Origin: Nocardioides insulae DSM 17944
GTDB taxonomy: Bacteria > Actinomycetota > Actinomycetes > Propionibacteriales > Nocardioidaceae
Length of the DNA stretch: 61,230 bases
Assembly (NCBI RefSeq): GCF_000422825.1
Contig: NZ_AUGU01000001.1
Location: forward strand, 1 to 61,230
Reading direction: 5' to 3'
Below are positions 1 to 10,375 of the stretch, piece after piece; position 1 is the stretch's first letter, and the number at the start of each line of letters is the position of its first letter. Position numbers and translations under genes: made by a program. The notes below the pieces were generated by a model. It had not been told where the DNA came from and did no database searches. It was given only the letters and a program-made list of their open reading frames with translations.

Positions 1-1514
<1,514 letters not shown>

Positions 1515-1518
<4 letters not shown>

Positions 1519-3005
1519 TCGTCGATCACTGCTTCCATCACTGCCTTGGCGATCGGGCCGCCGTACACGCCGCCGGCGATCTCCTCACGAGGGATGTCGG
1601 CGGACTGGATCATCACGGCCACCGCCACCTGCGCGTTCTCGGCCGGGGCGAAGGAGGTGAACCAGGCGTACGGCGGGACGTCCTCGATGCCGCTCTGCGC
1701 GGTGCCGGTCTTGCCGGCGACGTCGATCCCGTCGATGGCCGCCGGGTAGGCGGTGCCCTCGGCCACCGTCGCCACCATCAGGTCGGTGACCTCCTGAGCG
1801 TCCTCCGCGGAGAGCGCACGGTGCAGCTGCTCGGGGTCGGTGCGCTCGAGCACCTCGGAGTCGGCGGACTGGAGCTCGTCGACCAGGTAGGGCTTCATCA
1901 CCACACCCTGGTTGGCCACCCCGGCCGAGACCATCGCCATCTGGAGCGGCGTCGCCCGTACGTCGAACTGGCCGATGCCCGCCTGCCCGGTCTGGGCCTC
2001 GTCCATGTCCTCGGGGAAGACGGAGATCGCCTGGATGCTCTCCCCATCGGTGCGCTGGAGGTCGTCGAAGTACTCCTGGTTGAAGCCGAACTTCTCGGCC
2101 TGCTCCAACATCGCGTCCGCGCCGACCTCGTTGGCGAGCGCTGCGAAGCTGGTGTTGCAGGAGTTCTCCATGGCCTGCTTGAACGGGATCGGCCCGCTGC
2201 CGCAGTCGCGGCCCTCGTTGCCGATCTGTCCGGACTCGCCGCTGGTGAGCGGCAGCTGGTACGTCGCGCCGCCGGGCACCATGCTGTCGGCGTCGTACTT
2301 GCCCGAGGAGATCGCGGCGGCGGCGGTGACGATCTTGAACGTCGAGCCGGGCGCCAGCGCGGTCTGGACGCCGCGGTTGAGCAGCGGCTGGTCCTCGTCG
2401 TTCTCCAGGCGCTTGGCGTTCTTGCTCCACTGGTTCTGGTCGTGCACGGCCAGGTCGTTGGTGTTGAACGAGGGGCTGGTGACGTTGGCCAGGATCTTGC
2501 CGGTCTTCGGCTCGATCGCCACCACGGCCCCCTGGACGTCCCCCGGCAGGTCGGTCAGGGCGTCGTACGCCGCGCGCTGGGCGTCCGCGTCGATGGTGAG
2601 GGCGACGTCGCCCCCCTGGGTGGCGTCGTTGGTCACCATGTCGACCAGGCGCTTGACGAAGAGCCGGTCGTCCTCGCCGGACAGGATGGAGTTCTGCGAG
2701 CGCTCGACTCCGGTGATCGAACCGCCGTAGGCGTAGTAGCCGGTGACCGGGGCGTAGAGGAACGGCTCGGGGTAGGTGCGCTGGTACTCGTAGCGGTCAT
2801 CGCTCGGCTTGGTGTCGGCCACCGGGGTGCGACCGACCAGGATGGCGCCGCGGTCGCGGGAGAACTCCTCGTCGACCACCCGCCGGTTGGTGGCGTCGTC
2901 GGCGAAGTCGTCGGCCTTGAAGAACTGACGCCAGGTGGCGCCCACCAGCAGGGCAGCGACCATGGCCAGGCACAGGATGGCGACGATCCGGATCGGCTTG
3001 TTCAC
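1515..3005 (-). CDS. pbpA: Penicillin-binding protein 2-type transpeptidase PbpA
   Basis: Class B penicillin-binding protein of 496 aa that cross-links peptidoglycan outside the membrane. It has one N-terminal membrane anchor (about residues 5-24) and a C-terminal transpeptidase domain with all three active-site motifs: STFK at 221-224 (nucleophile Ser221), SCN at 282-284, KTGT at 432-435. The GTG start overlaps the rodA stop (GTGA), and its own stop overlaps the kinase start, so translation is probably coupled. The pairing with RodA, a SEDS glycosyltransferase, matches the known SEDS-bPBP partnership. Length and motif spacing are normal for actinobacterial PbpA. Confidence 0.95.
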
Positions 3006-4420
3006 AGCTTCACCACCTGGGTCGCGGCGTCGTCGGGCGTCTCGGTGGGCTGGAGATCGGGCAGCGGCCGCCTGGCCTGGTCGGAGACGCGGAGGAGCAG
3101 CGCCACGATCACCCAGTTGGCCACCAGCGACGAGCCGCCCGCCGACATGAACGGAGTGGTCAGGCCGGTGAGCGGGATGAGGCGGAGGATGCCGCCCACG
3201 ATCACGAAGACCTGGAGGCCGACCACGAACGCGAGACCCGTGGCCAGCAGCTTGCCGAAGTCGTCGCGGGAGATCAGCGCCGCCTTGAGACCGCGCTCGA
3301 CGAACAGTCCGTAGCAGACCAGGATCGCGATGACCGCGGTCAGACCGAGCTCCTCACCGATCGCCGCGATGATCATGTCGGAGTTGGCGTACGAGATCCG
3401 CCACGGCTGGCCCTCACCGAAGCCGCGCCCGATCAGGCCGCCCCAGGCCATGCCGTACATCGCCTCCACCAGCTGCCGGCCGGCGTCCGTGGTGCCTTCG
3501 CCGTAGTAGGAGAAGGGGTGCAGCCAGATGTCGATCCGGGTCTTCACGTGTGCCATGTACTTGCCGATCGCGGGCACGTAGGTGGCCAGCGCGTAGATCG
3601 TCGCCAACCCGGCGACGAACAGGCTGCCGGAGACGATCAACCACCCGGGTCGCTCGGTGGCGACGTAGAGCATGATCACGAAGATCCCGAAGAACAGCAG
3701 GCTGGAGCCGAGGTCCTTCTGCCCGACCAGGATGAGCATGGCCAGGCCGAACATCAGCAGCAGCGGGCCGAGGTCGCGCCCGCGCGGCAGGTCGACGAAG
3801 AGCACCCGGCGTCCGGCCAGCGCCAGCGCGTCGCGGTGCAACACCAGGTAGCCGGCGAACGCGATCACCAGCAGGATCTTGGCGATCTCGCCGGGCTGGA
3901 AGCTGAGCGGGCCGATGTGGATCCAGATCCGGGCGCCGTTGATCTCCTGGCCGATCACCGGGAGCATCGGCAACAGCAGGAGCACGACGGCGCCGAGCCC
4001 GCAGGTGTAGGTGTAGCGCTGCAGCACGCGGTGGTCGCGCAGGAACACCAGGGTGGCGATGAAGAGCACGATGCCCACCGTCATCCACAGGAGCTGCCGC
4101 TCGGCCACGGCGCTGTCCTCGCCGGCGGCCAGGTCGAGTCGGTGGATCTCGGCCATGCCGAGCCCGTTGAGCGCGGCCGCGACGGGGAGCAGGACCGGAT
4201 CGGCGTACGGCGCCACCAGCCGGATCGTGACATGGGCGGCGAGGACCAGCAGCACCAGCCAGCCGCTGTACAGCCAGGCGTTCGGGGGGAACTCGCCGCG
4301 GACGCCGAGGTCGACGTACAGGTAGGCCCCGATGCCGACGGCGAGCGCCAGCACCAGCAGGAAGGCTTCGGCCCCACGGCGGCTGCGGTGGGTGAATCCG
4401 AACGGGGTCATCGAGGGCAT
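3002..4420 (-). CDS. rodA: SEDS-family peptidoglycan glycosyltransferase RodA/FtsW
   Basis: Polytopic membrane protein of 472 aa, the SEDS glycan polymerase partner of PbpA. More than ten hydrophobic segments are visible, plus the family signature near the C-terminus (TTPFMSAGGSSLVANW) and the loop PGEIAKILLVIAFAGYL. The chosen ATG at 4420 overlaps the pstP stop as ATGA. The open frame continues upstream to 5269, but that part is a shadow of pstP and not membrane-like. The tail after the last helix is short, hydrophilic and Pro-rich. FtsW is the alternative name, but the location beside pbpA, pstP and fha genes supports RodA. Confidence 0.94.
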   Translation of the reverse strand: MPSMTPFGFTHRSRRGAEAFLLVLALAVGIGAYLYVDLGVRGEFPPNAWLYSGWLVLLVLAAHVTIRLVAPYADPVLLPVAAALNGLGMAEIHRLDLAAGEDSAVAERQLLWMTVGIVLFIATLVFLRDHRVLQRYTYTCGLGAVVLLLLPMLPVIGQEINGARIWIHIGPLSFQPGEIAKILLVIAFAGYLVLHRDALALAGRRVLFVDLPRGRDLGPLLLMFGLAMLILVGQKDLGSSLLFFGIFVIMLYVATERPGWLIVSGSLFVAGLATIYALATYVPAIGKYMAHVKTRIDIWLHPFSYYGEGTTDAGRQLVEAMYGMAWGGLIGRGFGEGQPWRISYANSDMIIAAIGEELGLTAVIAILVCYGLFVERGLKAALISRDDFGKLLATGLAFVVGLQVFVIVGGILRLIPLTGLTTPFMSAGGSSLVANWVIVALLLRVSDQARRPLPDLQPTETPDDAATQVVKL

Positions 4421-5835
4421 CAGGGGGTCGCGTCCTCGCTCGGCTCGTTGTTCAGCTCGCCCGAGGATGACGGGGTGGACGGGGATGCGCTCGGCTCCTC
4501 GCTCTCGGATGGATCGGTACCCGGGTCGGTGGTCAGGCCGAGTGACGACCCGGTCGGCTGGACGCGCTCGGCGAGGGCGTCGACGGAGGCGTGGGCGTCG
4601 TCGAGGTCTTCCGCGGAGATCCCGCCACGCACCTTGTCGGCGTCGAACTCGGAGAGCTCGTCCAGGGTGATGTCGGTGGTCTCGAAGGGTTCGGAGAGCG
4701 CGATGCCGGCGAACTCGGTGTCGAGCCCGCGGAAGATGGTCACCGTGCCCTCCTCCTCGCCCACGTAGAACTGCTGCTGGGACCACGACCAGGCACCGGC
4801 GGCGATCACCCAGATCACCCCGATCACCACGCAGGCACCCAGCACGTTGCTCAGCCAGCCGAACCGATGCGGTGGCCGCGGGGCATACCGGTAGGCCTCC
4901 GGGTCGGGGTCGGTCGGGATGGCACCCGGAGGCGGCGCGACATCGTCCTCGGCCAGGTCGGCCGTGATCGGCTCCAGCTCGCCGGTGTCGCCGCTGCGGT
5001 GTCCGCGGAACATCCGGCGGCCGGTGGGATGCCGGCGGCGGAGCTCGGCGGCGGCGCCGACCAGTAGGGGTTCGAGATCCTCGACCTCGGTCAGCTCGTC
5101 GACGTCGTCGTCGCTGACCACGTCGGCCACCACGCAGGTGACGTTGTCGCTCGACCCGGCCTCCAGCGCGGCCCGCACGAGCTCGACGGCGGCGTAGTCG
5201 GCGCTGCCGGTGGCCAGTACGTCGCCGAGCCGGTGGTCCTCCAGTGAGCCGCAGACGCCGTCGCTGCACAACATCAGCCGGTCGCCCTGGGCCAGTTCGA
5301 CCACGAACAGGTCGGGGTCGACGTCCCGCACGCCGTCCAGGGCCCGGAGGATGAGGTTGCGGTGCGGGTGGACGCGCGCCTCCTCCTCGGTGATCCGGCC
5401 CTCGTCGATGAGGGACTGGACGAAGGTGTGGTCGTGGGTGAGCTGGGTCAGCTCCCCGTCGCGGTAGAGGTAGGCGCGGCTGTCACCGACGTGCCCGATC
5501 CCGATCCGGGCGCCGTCGAAGCGGGCCACCACCGCGGTCGTGCTGGTGCCGTCCAGGGCCGGGTCGGCATCGACGAGCTCACCGATCCGATCGTGCGCCC
5601 GGACCAGCGCCCCCGACACCTCGCCGAGCAGGTCGTCGGGCGTGTGGTCGGCGACCGGCTCGTCGTCGAGGCGGCGCAACTGCTGGACGGCGGTGCTCGA
5701 GGCGATGTCGCCACGGGCCGCTCCGCCGACACCGTCGCAGACGGTGAGCAGCCAGGGGCCGGCGTACCCGGCGTCCTGGTTGTCCTTGCGCACCCGCCCC
5801 ACGTCGGAGATGGCCGCGAACCTGAGTCGCAACAC
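4420..5835 (-). CDS. pstP: PP2C-family protein Ser/Thr phosphatase PstP
   Basis: Membrane-anchored metal-dependent phosphatase of 471 aa that reverses PknA/PknB phosphorylation. The N-terminal PP2C domain (about 1-240) keeps its metal-binding aspartates: Asp34 in CDGVGG, Asp118 in GHVGDSRAYLYR, Asp192 in CSDGV and Asp230 in GSSDNV. An acidic linker leads to one membrane helix near 329-351 and an extracytoplasmic Ser/Pro/Glu-rich tail. The GTG start at 5835 directly abuts the fhaB stop, and the gene ends in an ATGA overlap with rodA. Full length for the family. Confidence 0.95.
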   Translation of the reverse strand: MLRLRFAAISDVGRVRKDNQDAGYAGPWLLTVCDGVGGAARGDIASSTAVQQLRRLDDEPVADHTPDDLLGEVSGALVRAHDRIGELVDADPALDGTSTTAVVARFDGARIGIGHVGDSRAYLYRDGELTQLTHDHTFVQSLIDEGRITEEEARVHPHRNLILRALDGVRDVDPDLFVVELAQGDRLMLCSDGVCGSLEDHRLGDVLATGSADYAAVELVRAALEAGSSDNVTCVVADVVSDDDVDELTEVEDLEPLLVGAAAELRRRHPTGRRMFRGHRSGDTGELEPITADLAEDDVAPPPGAIPTDPDPEAYRYAPRPPHRFGWLSNVLGACVVIGVIWVIAAGAWSWSQQQFYVGEEEGTVTIFRGLDTEFAGIALSEPFETTDITLDELSEFDADKVRGGISAEDLDDAHASVDALAERVQPTGSSLGLTTDPGTDPSESEEPSASPSTPSSSGELNNEPSEDATP

Positions 5836-6309
5836 TTACTTCCTCAGCTCCAGGATCGTCTTGCCGATCCGCACCTGGACGCCCGTGGTGATGGTGGTGG
5901 GCTGAGTGATCCGGACGGTGCCGACGTAGGTGCCGTTGGTGGAGCCGAGGTCCTCGACGAACCAGTCCTCCCCGCTGGCCGCGATCCGCGCGTGCCGGGT
6001 GGAGACGTAGTCGTCGTCGAGTCGGATCGCCGCGTCGGTGCCACGCCCGATGATGATCGGGGCCTGGGCGAGGTCGGCCCGCTCGCCGGTGTTGGCGCCC
6101 TCGACGACCATCACCTGGGTGGGCGCGCCCTTGCGGGGCTTGGCCGCCTTGGGCTGCTTGGCCTTCTTGCCGGACTTGCCGGCCCGCTCCGCCGCGGGCA
6201 GGCGGGCCCCGAACATGTCGGTGCGCACCACCGAGATGGCGGAGAGGACGAAGATCCACAGGATCGCGAGGAAGCCGATCCTGACGAGGAAGAGGGTCAG
6301 CTCAGACAC
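5836..6309 (-). CDS. fhaB: FHA-domain protein FhaB (FipA-like)
   Basis: Small membrane-tethered phosphothreonine-binding protein, 157 aa. One N-terminal helix (about 6-27) is followed by a Lys-rich linker and an FHA domain (about 84-155) with the conserved GRG, VSTRHA and STNGTYV elements. It is expected to dock phosphorylated kinases or division proteins at the membrane, as mycobacterial FhaB/FipA does. The GTG start lies inside the end of fhaA (8-nt overlap), and the stop directly precedes the pstP start, so the genes are one transcription unit. Confidence 0.93.
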   Translation of the reverse strand: MSELTLFLVRIGFLAILWIFVLSAISVVRTDMFGARLPAAERAGKSGKKAKQPKAAKPRKGAPTQVMVVEGANTGERADLAQAPIIIGRGTDAAIRLDDDYVSTRHARIAASGEDWFVEDLGSTNGTYVGTVRITQPTTITTGVQVRIGKTILELRK

Positions 6310-7009
6310 CGGAGTCCTCGATCACGCGCACGGTCATGGTGGTGGTGCCGATCCGCACCTCGCTGCCGTTGTCGAGCACCGACCGGGCCAGCTTCTGGCC
6401 GTTGACCAGCATGCCGTTGGTCGAGCCGAGGTCGACCACCTCGATGTGCGGCCCGTCGGGCTCCTCGCGGGTGCGGAACTCGATGTGGCGTCGGCTCACG
6501 CCGGGGTCGTTGATGCGTACGTCGGCGTCGGTGCCACGGCCCACGACCAGCCCCGCCTGGATCGGGTGACGGGTGCCGTTGACCTCGAGCAGCACCCGCG
6601 CCCGACCCACCTGGGTCTGGGAGGCCTGGCCGCGCACCGAGGCCTTCGCCGTACTCCGGATGCGGAAGCGACCCGTGGTGAGCTCCTCGCTGCCCTCGAA
6701 ACCGATCGAGATCGGACCCGGGAAGACATAGCCCTGCTTCTGGGCGTGCTCCTCCAACTGCTGGGTCAGGTCTCCGGCCAGGGCGGAGTCGTACGGCGCG
6801 AGCCGCTCGAGGTCGCTCCCGGAGAGCTCCACGTGGAAGTCGTTGGGGACCAGCCGCCGTTCGCGGGAGAGGATCTGGGCGTTGTTGTCGCATTCGCGCT
6901 CCAGCGCGGCGGCGATCTCCACCGGCTGCACCGCCGAGCGGAACGCCCGGGCGAACACACCGGAGATTGCCTGCTCGAGCCGCTGCTCGAACTTCTGCAG
7001 CTTGCCCAT
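6302..7009 (-). CDS. fhaA: DUF3662 and FHA-domain protein FhaA
   Basis: First gene of the cell-growth operon; 235 aa. The N-terminal DUF3662 domain (about 1-115, starting MGKLQKFEQRLEQ) is joined by a linker, shorter than in mycobacteria, to a C-terminal FHA domain (about 150-232) with GRGTDADVR, VSRRHIEF and STNGMLVNG. Mycobacterial FhaA binds phosphorylated partners such as the MviN pseudokinase domain. The ATG at 7009 is preceded by a strong GGAAGGAGG ribosome site; the open frame extends 41 codons further upstream without family similarity. Confidence 0.94.
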   Translation of the reverse strand: MGKLQKFEQRLEQAISGVFARAFRSAVQPVEIAAALERECDNNAQILSRERRLVPNDFHVELSGSDLERLAPYDSALAGDLTQQLEEHAQKQGYVFPGPISIGFEGSEELTTGRFRIRSTAKASVRGQASQTQVGRARVLLEVNGTRHPIQAGLVVGRGTDADVRINDPGVSRRHIEFRTREEPDGPHIEVVDLGSTNGMLVNGQKLARSVLDNGSEVRIGTTTMTVRVIEDSGV

Positions 7010-7294
7010 GTCGCCTCCTTCCGGTGTGTCGTGCTTGCGGTGTCGTGCTTGTCTGTGGCCCCCATGATCGCGCGCTCGGACCGAGCCCGGGCCCGACGAT
7101 CGTAACGGGGCAGGCCTCAGGCACCCTCTCACCGCGCCGCCCTCGGACGCACGCCGATCCCGGTCCGGTCATCACGATCGTGTCAGGCATCATCCGGCCG
7201 CCGCCACTCCGCCCCGCGAGGCACCCCTCACACCTCTCCGGACCGCCGTGCGCCGGGGTTGCGAGTGGGCTCCGGACGGGGGCGTCCCCCCGGT
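7010..7294. other. Intergenic region upstream of fhaA
   Basis: About 285 bp between the fhaA start and the tRNA-Leu promoter with no convincing gene. It must hold the leftward promoter of the fhaA-fhaB-pstP-rodA-pbpA-pknA operon, but no clear -35/-10 pair stands out by eye. Confidence 0.5.
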
Positions 7295-7324
7295 TTGGGA
7301 GTTGTGAAGACCGTGGGATAACCT
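7295..7324 (+). promoter_or_regulatory. Probable promoter of tRNA-Leu
   Basis: TTGGGA (7295-7300) and TAACCT (7319-7324) are separated by 18 bp and end 13 nt before the tRNA 5' end. This fits a sigma-70-type promoter giving a very short 5' leader. The assignment rests on pattern and spacing only. Confidence 0.55.
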
Positions 7325-7337
7325 ACGGGGGCTGCTT

Positions 7338-7424
7338 GCGCGAGTGGCGGAATAGGCAGACGCGCACGGTTCAGGTCCGTGTGCCCGAAAGGGCGTGGGG
7401 GTTCAACTCCCCCCTCGCGCACCA
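7338..7424 (+). tRNA. tRNA-Leu (anticodon CAG)
   Basis: A complete class II tRNA cloverleaf. The acceptor stem GCGCGAG (7338-7344) pairs with CTCGCGC (7414-7420), followed by discriminator A and an encoded CCA. The anticodon arm is CACGG-TTCAGGT-CCGTG, giving CAG. A long variable arm (GTGCCCGAAAGGGCGT region) and GGTTCAACTCC in the T arm support a leucine tRNA. Length is 87 nt with CCA. Confidence 0.97.
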
Positions 7425-7427
7425 TGA

Positions 7428-7460
7428 CAGAAGCCCCGGATCCCAGATCCGGGGCTTCTG
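7428..7460 (+). terminator. Hairpin terminator after tRNA-Leu
   Basis: A perfect 14-bp inverted repeat, CAGAAGCCCCGGAT (7428-7441) and its complement (7447-7460), with a 5-nt loop. It begins 3 nt after the CCA end, so it probably terminates the tRNA transcript. No T-tract follows, as is common in high-GC actinobacteria. Confidence 0.8.
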
Positions 7461-7561
7461 CCGTTCCGGACCCGAACACACGTGCTTGTCCGTGCGCGCG
7501 CGGTGTTCGCCGCCGCAGGCGATCAGGCGCCTGGTCAACATCGCGACTCGGCTGTGCCGTG

Positions 7562-8161
7562 CTAGGTACCGGGCTGCTTCTTCGGCGCCGGGTAGGGGGT
7601 CTTGCCCTGGGCGAGGGCGTCGGTGAGCTTCTCGATGCGGCGGGTGCGGGTCTCAGCGCGCACCGCGGTCTGGATGCGGTTCAGGACGGCGAAGCGGTTG
7701 CGGCCGTCGAGCGCGGCGAAGACATCGGTGAGACCGCGCGCGGCCAGGGCGGCCGCGAGGTCATCGGGCACCACCGCGGTGGCCGGGCCGTCATAGGCGG
7801 CCTCCCAGCGGCCGTCCGCCTTCGCTCGCTCCACCTCGGCCAGGCCGGCGGGGCGCATCCGCCCCTCGGCGGTGAGGCGATCGATGCGCTCCCGGTTGAT
7901 CTTCGACCAGACGCTCCTCGTCCGCCGCGGGGTGAACCGCTGCACGTACCACTCGTCGTCGATCCGCCGGGCGATGCCGTCGATCCAACCGAAGCACAGG
8001 GCGACATCCACGGCCGTCGTCCAGTCGACCGACCTGACGCCGGTGCCCTTCTTTGCTATCCGCACCCACACGTGCGAGGCGGTCGAGGCGTTGTCGGCCA
8101 GCCAGACTTCGAACGCCTCGGCGTCCTCGAAGAACACCGCATCGGCGTGGTCCATCGACAT
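7562..8161 (-). CDS. YdeI/OmpD-associated family protein
   Basis: Soluble protein of 199 aa matching the YdeI/OmpD-associated (bacteriocin-protection) family by its layout: VFFEDAEAFEVWLADN at the N-terminus, VALCFGWIDGIARRIDDEW in the middle, RFTPRRTRSVWSKIN, and a C-terminal Arg/Lys-rich helix (RNRFAVLNRIQTAVRAETR). Molecular function is unknown; some members are linked to resistance to antimicrobial peptides. Start ATG at 8161; a second ATG two codons in (8155) is also possible. It stands alone, 100 bp beyond the tRNA terminator. Confidence 0.85.
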   Translation of the reverse strand: MSMDHADAVFFEDAEAFEVWLADNASTASHVWVRIAKKGTGVRSVDWTTAVDVALCFGWIDGIARRIDDEWYVQRFTPRRTRSVWSKINRERIDRLTAEGRMRPAGLAEVERAKADGRWEAAYDGPATAVVPDDLAAALAARGLTDVFAALDGRNRFAVLNRIQTAVRAETRTRRIEKLTDALAQGKTPYPAPKKQPGT

Positions 8162-8317
8162 GGCGGCAGCCTAGCCACGCGCAACCGATCACCCGCCGCA
8201 CAGCATTACGGAGCTACCTCGCTATGCCGTGTCGTGGGCGCTCGGACGGTGTCGGGGCGCCTCAGCGCGCGGCCCCAGGGCAACTCGAACCGGGCGGTCG
8301 CCCGCCCTGCGCCCGGG

Positions 8318-9295
8318 TCAGGGGCGGAGCAGGATCTTGCCGGCCCGGCCCGGCCGTGCGTTCGCGGCGGCCGCCGTACGCACGTCCTCCAGCGAGTGGG
8401 TCGCCTCGACCGGGAGGGTCAGCGAACCGTCGGATGCACGCTGGATGAGCTCGCCGAACAGCCGAAGCCGCTGCTCGGTCGGCATCGAGACGACCACCTT
8501 GCTGCCCCAGAAGCCCTTGACCGTGGCCTCCTTGAAGATCACGTCGCCGGAGGAGAGGTCCAGACGCGGGGAGTTCATCGCACCGAAGACGACCAGCGTG
8601 CCGCCCTCCGCCAGCTGCGCCAGTACGTCGCCCGCGGCCGAACCGCCGACGGAGTCGACGCCCACCCTGATCGGGGCGCCGCCGGTGAGCTCGTGGACCT
8701 GCTCGGCCCAGTCGTCGTTCGCGGTCGAGATGACCTTGTCGATCCCGTGGGCGGCGAGCTCCTCGATGCCGGCGTCGCGCCGGACCAGGCCGATCACGTT
8801 GACGCCGCGTGCGGCGGCGAGCTGGGCGAGCATCCGGCCGACCGCACCGTTGGCGGCGTTCTGGATCAGCCAGTCGCCGGCGGACAGCTCGAGGGACTCC
8901 AGCAGGCTGATCGCGCTGAACGGCATCGCGACCAGCTGGGCGGCGGCCTCGTCGGAGAGTCCATCCGCGACCGGGACCAGGCCGCCGGCCCGGGTGACGA
9001 CGTACTCGGCCCAGGCACCGAACGCGGCGCCGGTGGCGACCCGCTGTCCGACCTCGAGGCCGTCGACGCCCTCGCCGAGCGCGTCGACCACGCCGACCAG
9101 CTCGGTGCCGGCACGGGCCGGCAGGTCGGGCTTGAAGCCGTACTCGCCGCGGATCGTCCACAGGTCGTGGTTGTGGATGGGCGTGGCGATGACCCGCAGC
9201 CGCACCTCGCCCTCGCCGGGCTCGGGCAGCGGCACCTCCTCGACCCCGAGGACCTCCTCAGGGTTGCCGAACTCCTGGTGGACGACTGCGCGCAT
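8318..9295 (-). CDS. MDR-superfamily zinc-type alcohol dehydrogenase / quinone oxidoreductase-like protein
   Basis: 325 aa medium-chain dehydrogenase/reductase. The N-terminal GroES-like fold (residues 1-120) is followed by a Rossmann domain with NAANGAVGRMLAQLA near 147-161 in place of the usual AxxGxxG, binding NAD(P)H. The catalytic-zinc cysteines of true alcohol dehydrogenases are not evident, which favours a zinc-free quinone or enoyl reductase. A good ribosome site (AGGAG) precedes the ATG. It is divergent from a nitroreductase gene, so the two may belong to one detoxification response (inference). Substrate cannot be told. Confidence 0.82.
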   Translation of the reverse strand: MRAVVHQEFGNPEEVLGVEEVPLPEPGEGEVRLRVIATPIHNHDLWTIRGEYGFKPDLPARAGTELVGVVDALGEGVDGLEVGQRVATGAAFGAWAEYVVTRAGGLVPVADGLSDEAAAQLVAMPFSAISLLESLELSAGDWLIQNAANGAVGRMLAQLAAARGVNVIGLVRRDAGIEELAAHGIDKVISTANDDWAEQVHELTGGAPIRVGVDSVGGSAAGDVLAQLAEGGTLVVFGAMNSPRLDLSSGDVIFKEATVKGFWGSKVVVSMPTEQRLRLFGELIQRASDGSLTLPVEATHSLEDVRTAAAANARPGRAGKILLRP

Positions 9296-9598
9296 GACTA
9301 CTCCTGTGCCCGGTTGGGGTGTGGCTGTGCATCAGGAGGAACGGGTCCGCGCCCTCGACCATTCCCAGCCCTCACGCGCCGGGCAGGAAGGGTTCGTCAC
9401 ATTCCGTGGGGTCCGGTGGTCGCGCAGCACGCGAGCCTCGTCGGCGCAGACGGGCGGGCGGATCCTCGGACGCCGCCCGCGCGAACCGGCCTCACCGTTG
9501 AGCATGATGCTGGGTGCGCTGCGCCGGACGCCGCGACATACTCGGCGGGGTCGCCGGCACGAGCGCGGCGAGCGACGGTGCTTGATGTGGAGGAACTG
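9296..9598. other. Intergenic region between divergent MDR and nitroreductase genes
   Basis: About 300 bp holding the two divergent promoters. No gene, RNA or clear palindromic operator was recognised. The continuous open frame on the + strand here is a high-GC artefact. Confidence 0.5.
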
Positions 9599-10279
9599 AT
9601 GAAGACATACGACGACGTGGTGCAAGGGCGCCGCAGCATCCGCGGGTTCAAGGCAGCGCCGGTGCCCCGGGAGTTAATCGAGGAGGTGCTCACGCTCGCG
9701 CTGCGTGCTCCGTCCTCACTCAACTCGCAGCCTTGGAACTTCACCGTCGTCACGGGAGCGGCCCTCGACCGGATCCGCGCGGGCAACACCGAGCGCACGC
9801 TCGCCGGCGTGCCTGATTCGCGCGAATTCCGCAAGGGCGAGCAGTACGCCGGGCCGCACCGCGAGCGACAGATCGAGATCGCCAAGCAACTGTTCGAGGC
9901 GATGGGCATCGCACGCGACGACGCCGACATGCGCCAGGACTGGGTGCTGCGTGGCTTCCGCCAGTTCGACGCCCCGGTCTCGATCGTCGTCACCTATGAC
10001 CGCGTGCTGCTGGGCAACGACATCGCCGTCTTCGATTGTGGGGCGGTGACCAACGCCCTGGTCAATGCGGCGTGGTCGCGCGGACTGGGCTGCGTGGTCA
10101 ACACCCAAGGGATCATGCAGTCGCCGGTCGTGCGCGCCGAGGCCGGGATCGCCGAGGACCAGGTGATCCAGACCTGTGTCGCGATGGGGTGGCCGGACGA
10201 GTCGTTCCCTGCGAACGCGGTGGTCTCGCGGCGCAAGCCCATCACGGAGGCAGCGACCTTCGTGGGCTTCGACGACTGA
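9599..10279 (+). CDS. Nitroreductase family protein
   Basis: FMN-dependent oxidoreductase of 226 aa. The N-terminus shows the family signature VQGRRSIRGF with APSSLNSQPW at about residues 40-49, and the C-terminal half has GAVTNALVNAAWSRGLG and a CVAMGWPDE element typical of NfsA/FRP-like folds. The likely activity is NAD(P)H-dependent reduction of nitro compounds, quinones or flavins. The ATG at 9599 is preceded by GGAGG at 9589-9593; the much longer open frame upstream is spurious. The protein is a standard-length single domain. Confidence 0.9.
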   Translation: MKTYDDVVQGRRSIRGFKAAPVPRELIEEVLTLALRAPSSLNSQPWNFTVVTGAALDRIRAGNTERTLAGVPDSREFRKGEQYAGPHRERQIEIAKQLFEAMGIARDDADMRQDWVLRGFRQFDAPVSIVVTYDRVLLGNDIAVFDCGAVTNALVNAAWSRGLGCVVNTQGIMQSPVVRAEAGIAEDQVIQTCVAMGWPDESFPANAVVSRRKPITEAATFVGFDD

Positions 10280-10375
10280 TGGGACCTGTGTCCGCGCGCG
10301 CCGAAGGCGACGATCAGAATGGGATGGATCGAAGGATGCGCATGAACGGTCGGGTGAGGGCCGGTCGCTGCTGAG

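Noticed and set aside
1821..3314. 497-aa + strand frame opposite pbpA
   Set aside because: No domain; the minus strand encodes PbpA with all active-site motifs.
3518..4768. 416-aa + strand frame opposite rodA
   Set aside because: Gln/Asp/His-rich antisense artefact of a membrane-protein gene.
3005..7009. CRISPR, prophage or insertion sequence within the cell-wall operon or elsewhere in the window
   Set aside because: No regularly spaced direct repeats, transposase or integrase, or phage structural genes were seen; the repeats at 155-395 are coding and contiguous.
7338..7460. tRNA-Leu as an integration (att) site
   Set aside because: No second copy of the tRNA 3' end and no integrase were seen in the window.
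7379..9598. N-terminal extension of the nitroreductase frame, starting within the tRNA
   Set aside because: It passes through the tRNA, the terminator and two oppositely oriented genes; the true start is ATG 9599 with a ribosome site.
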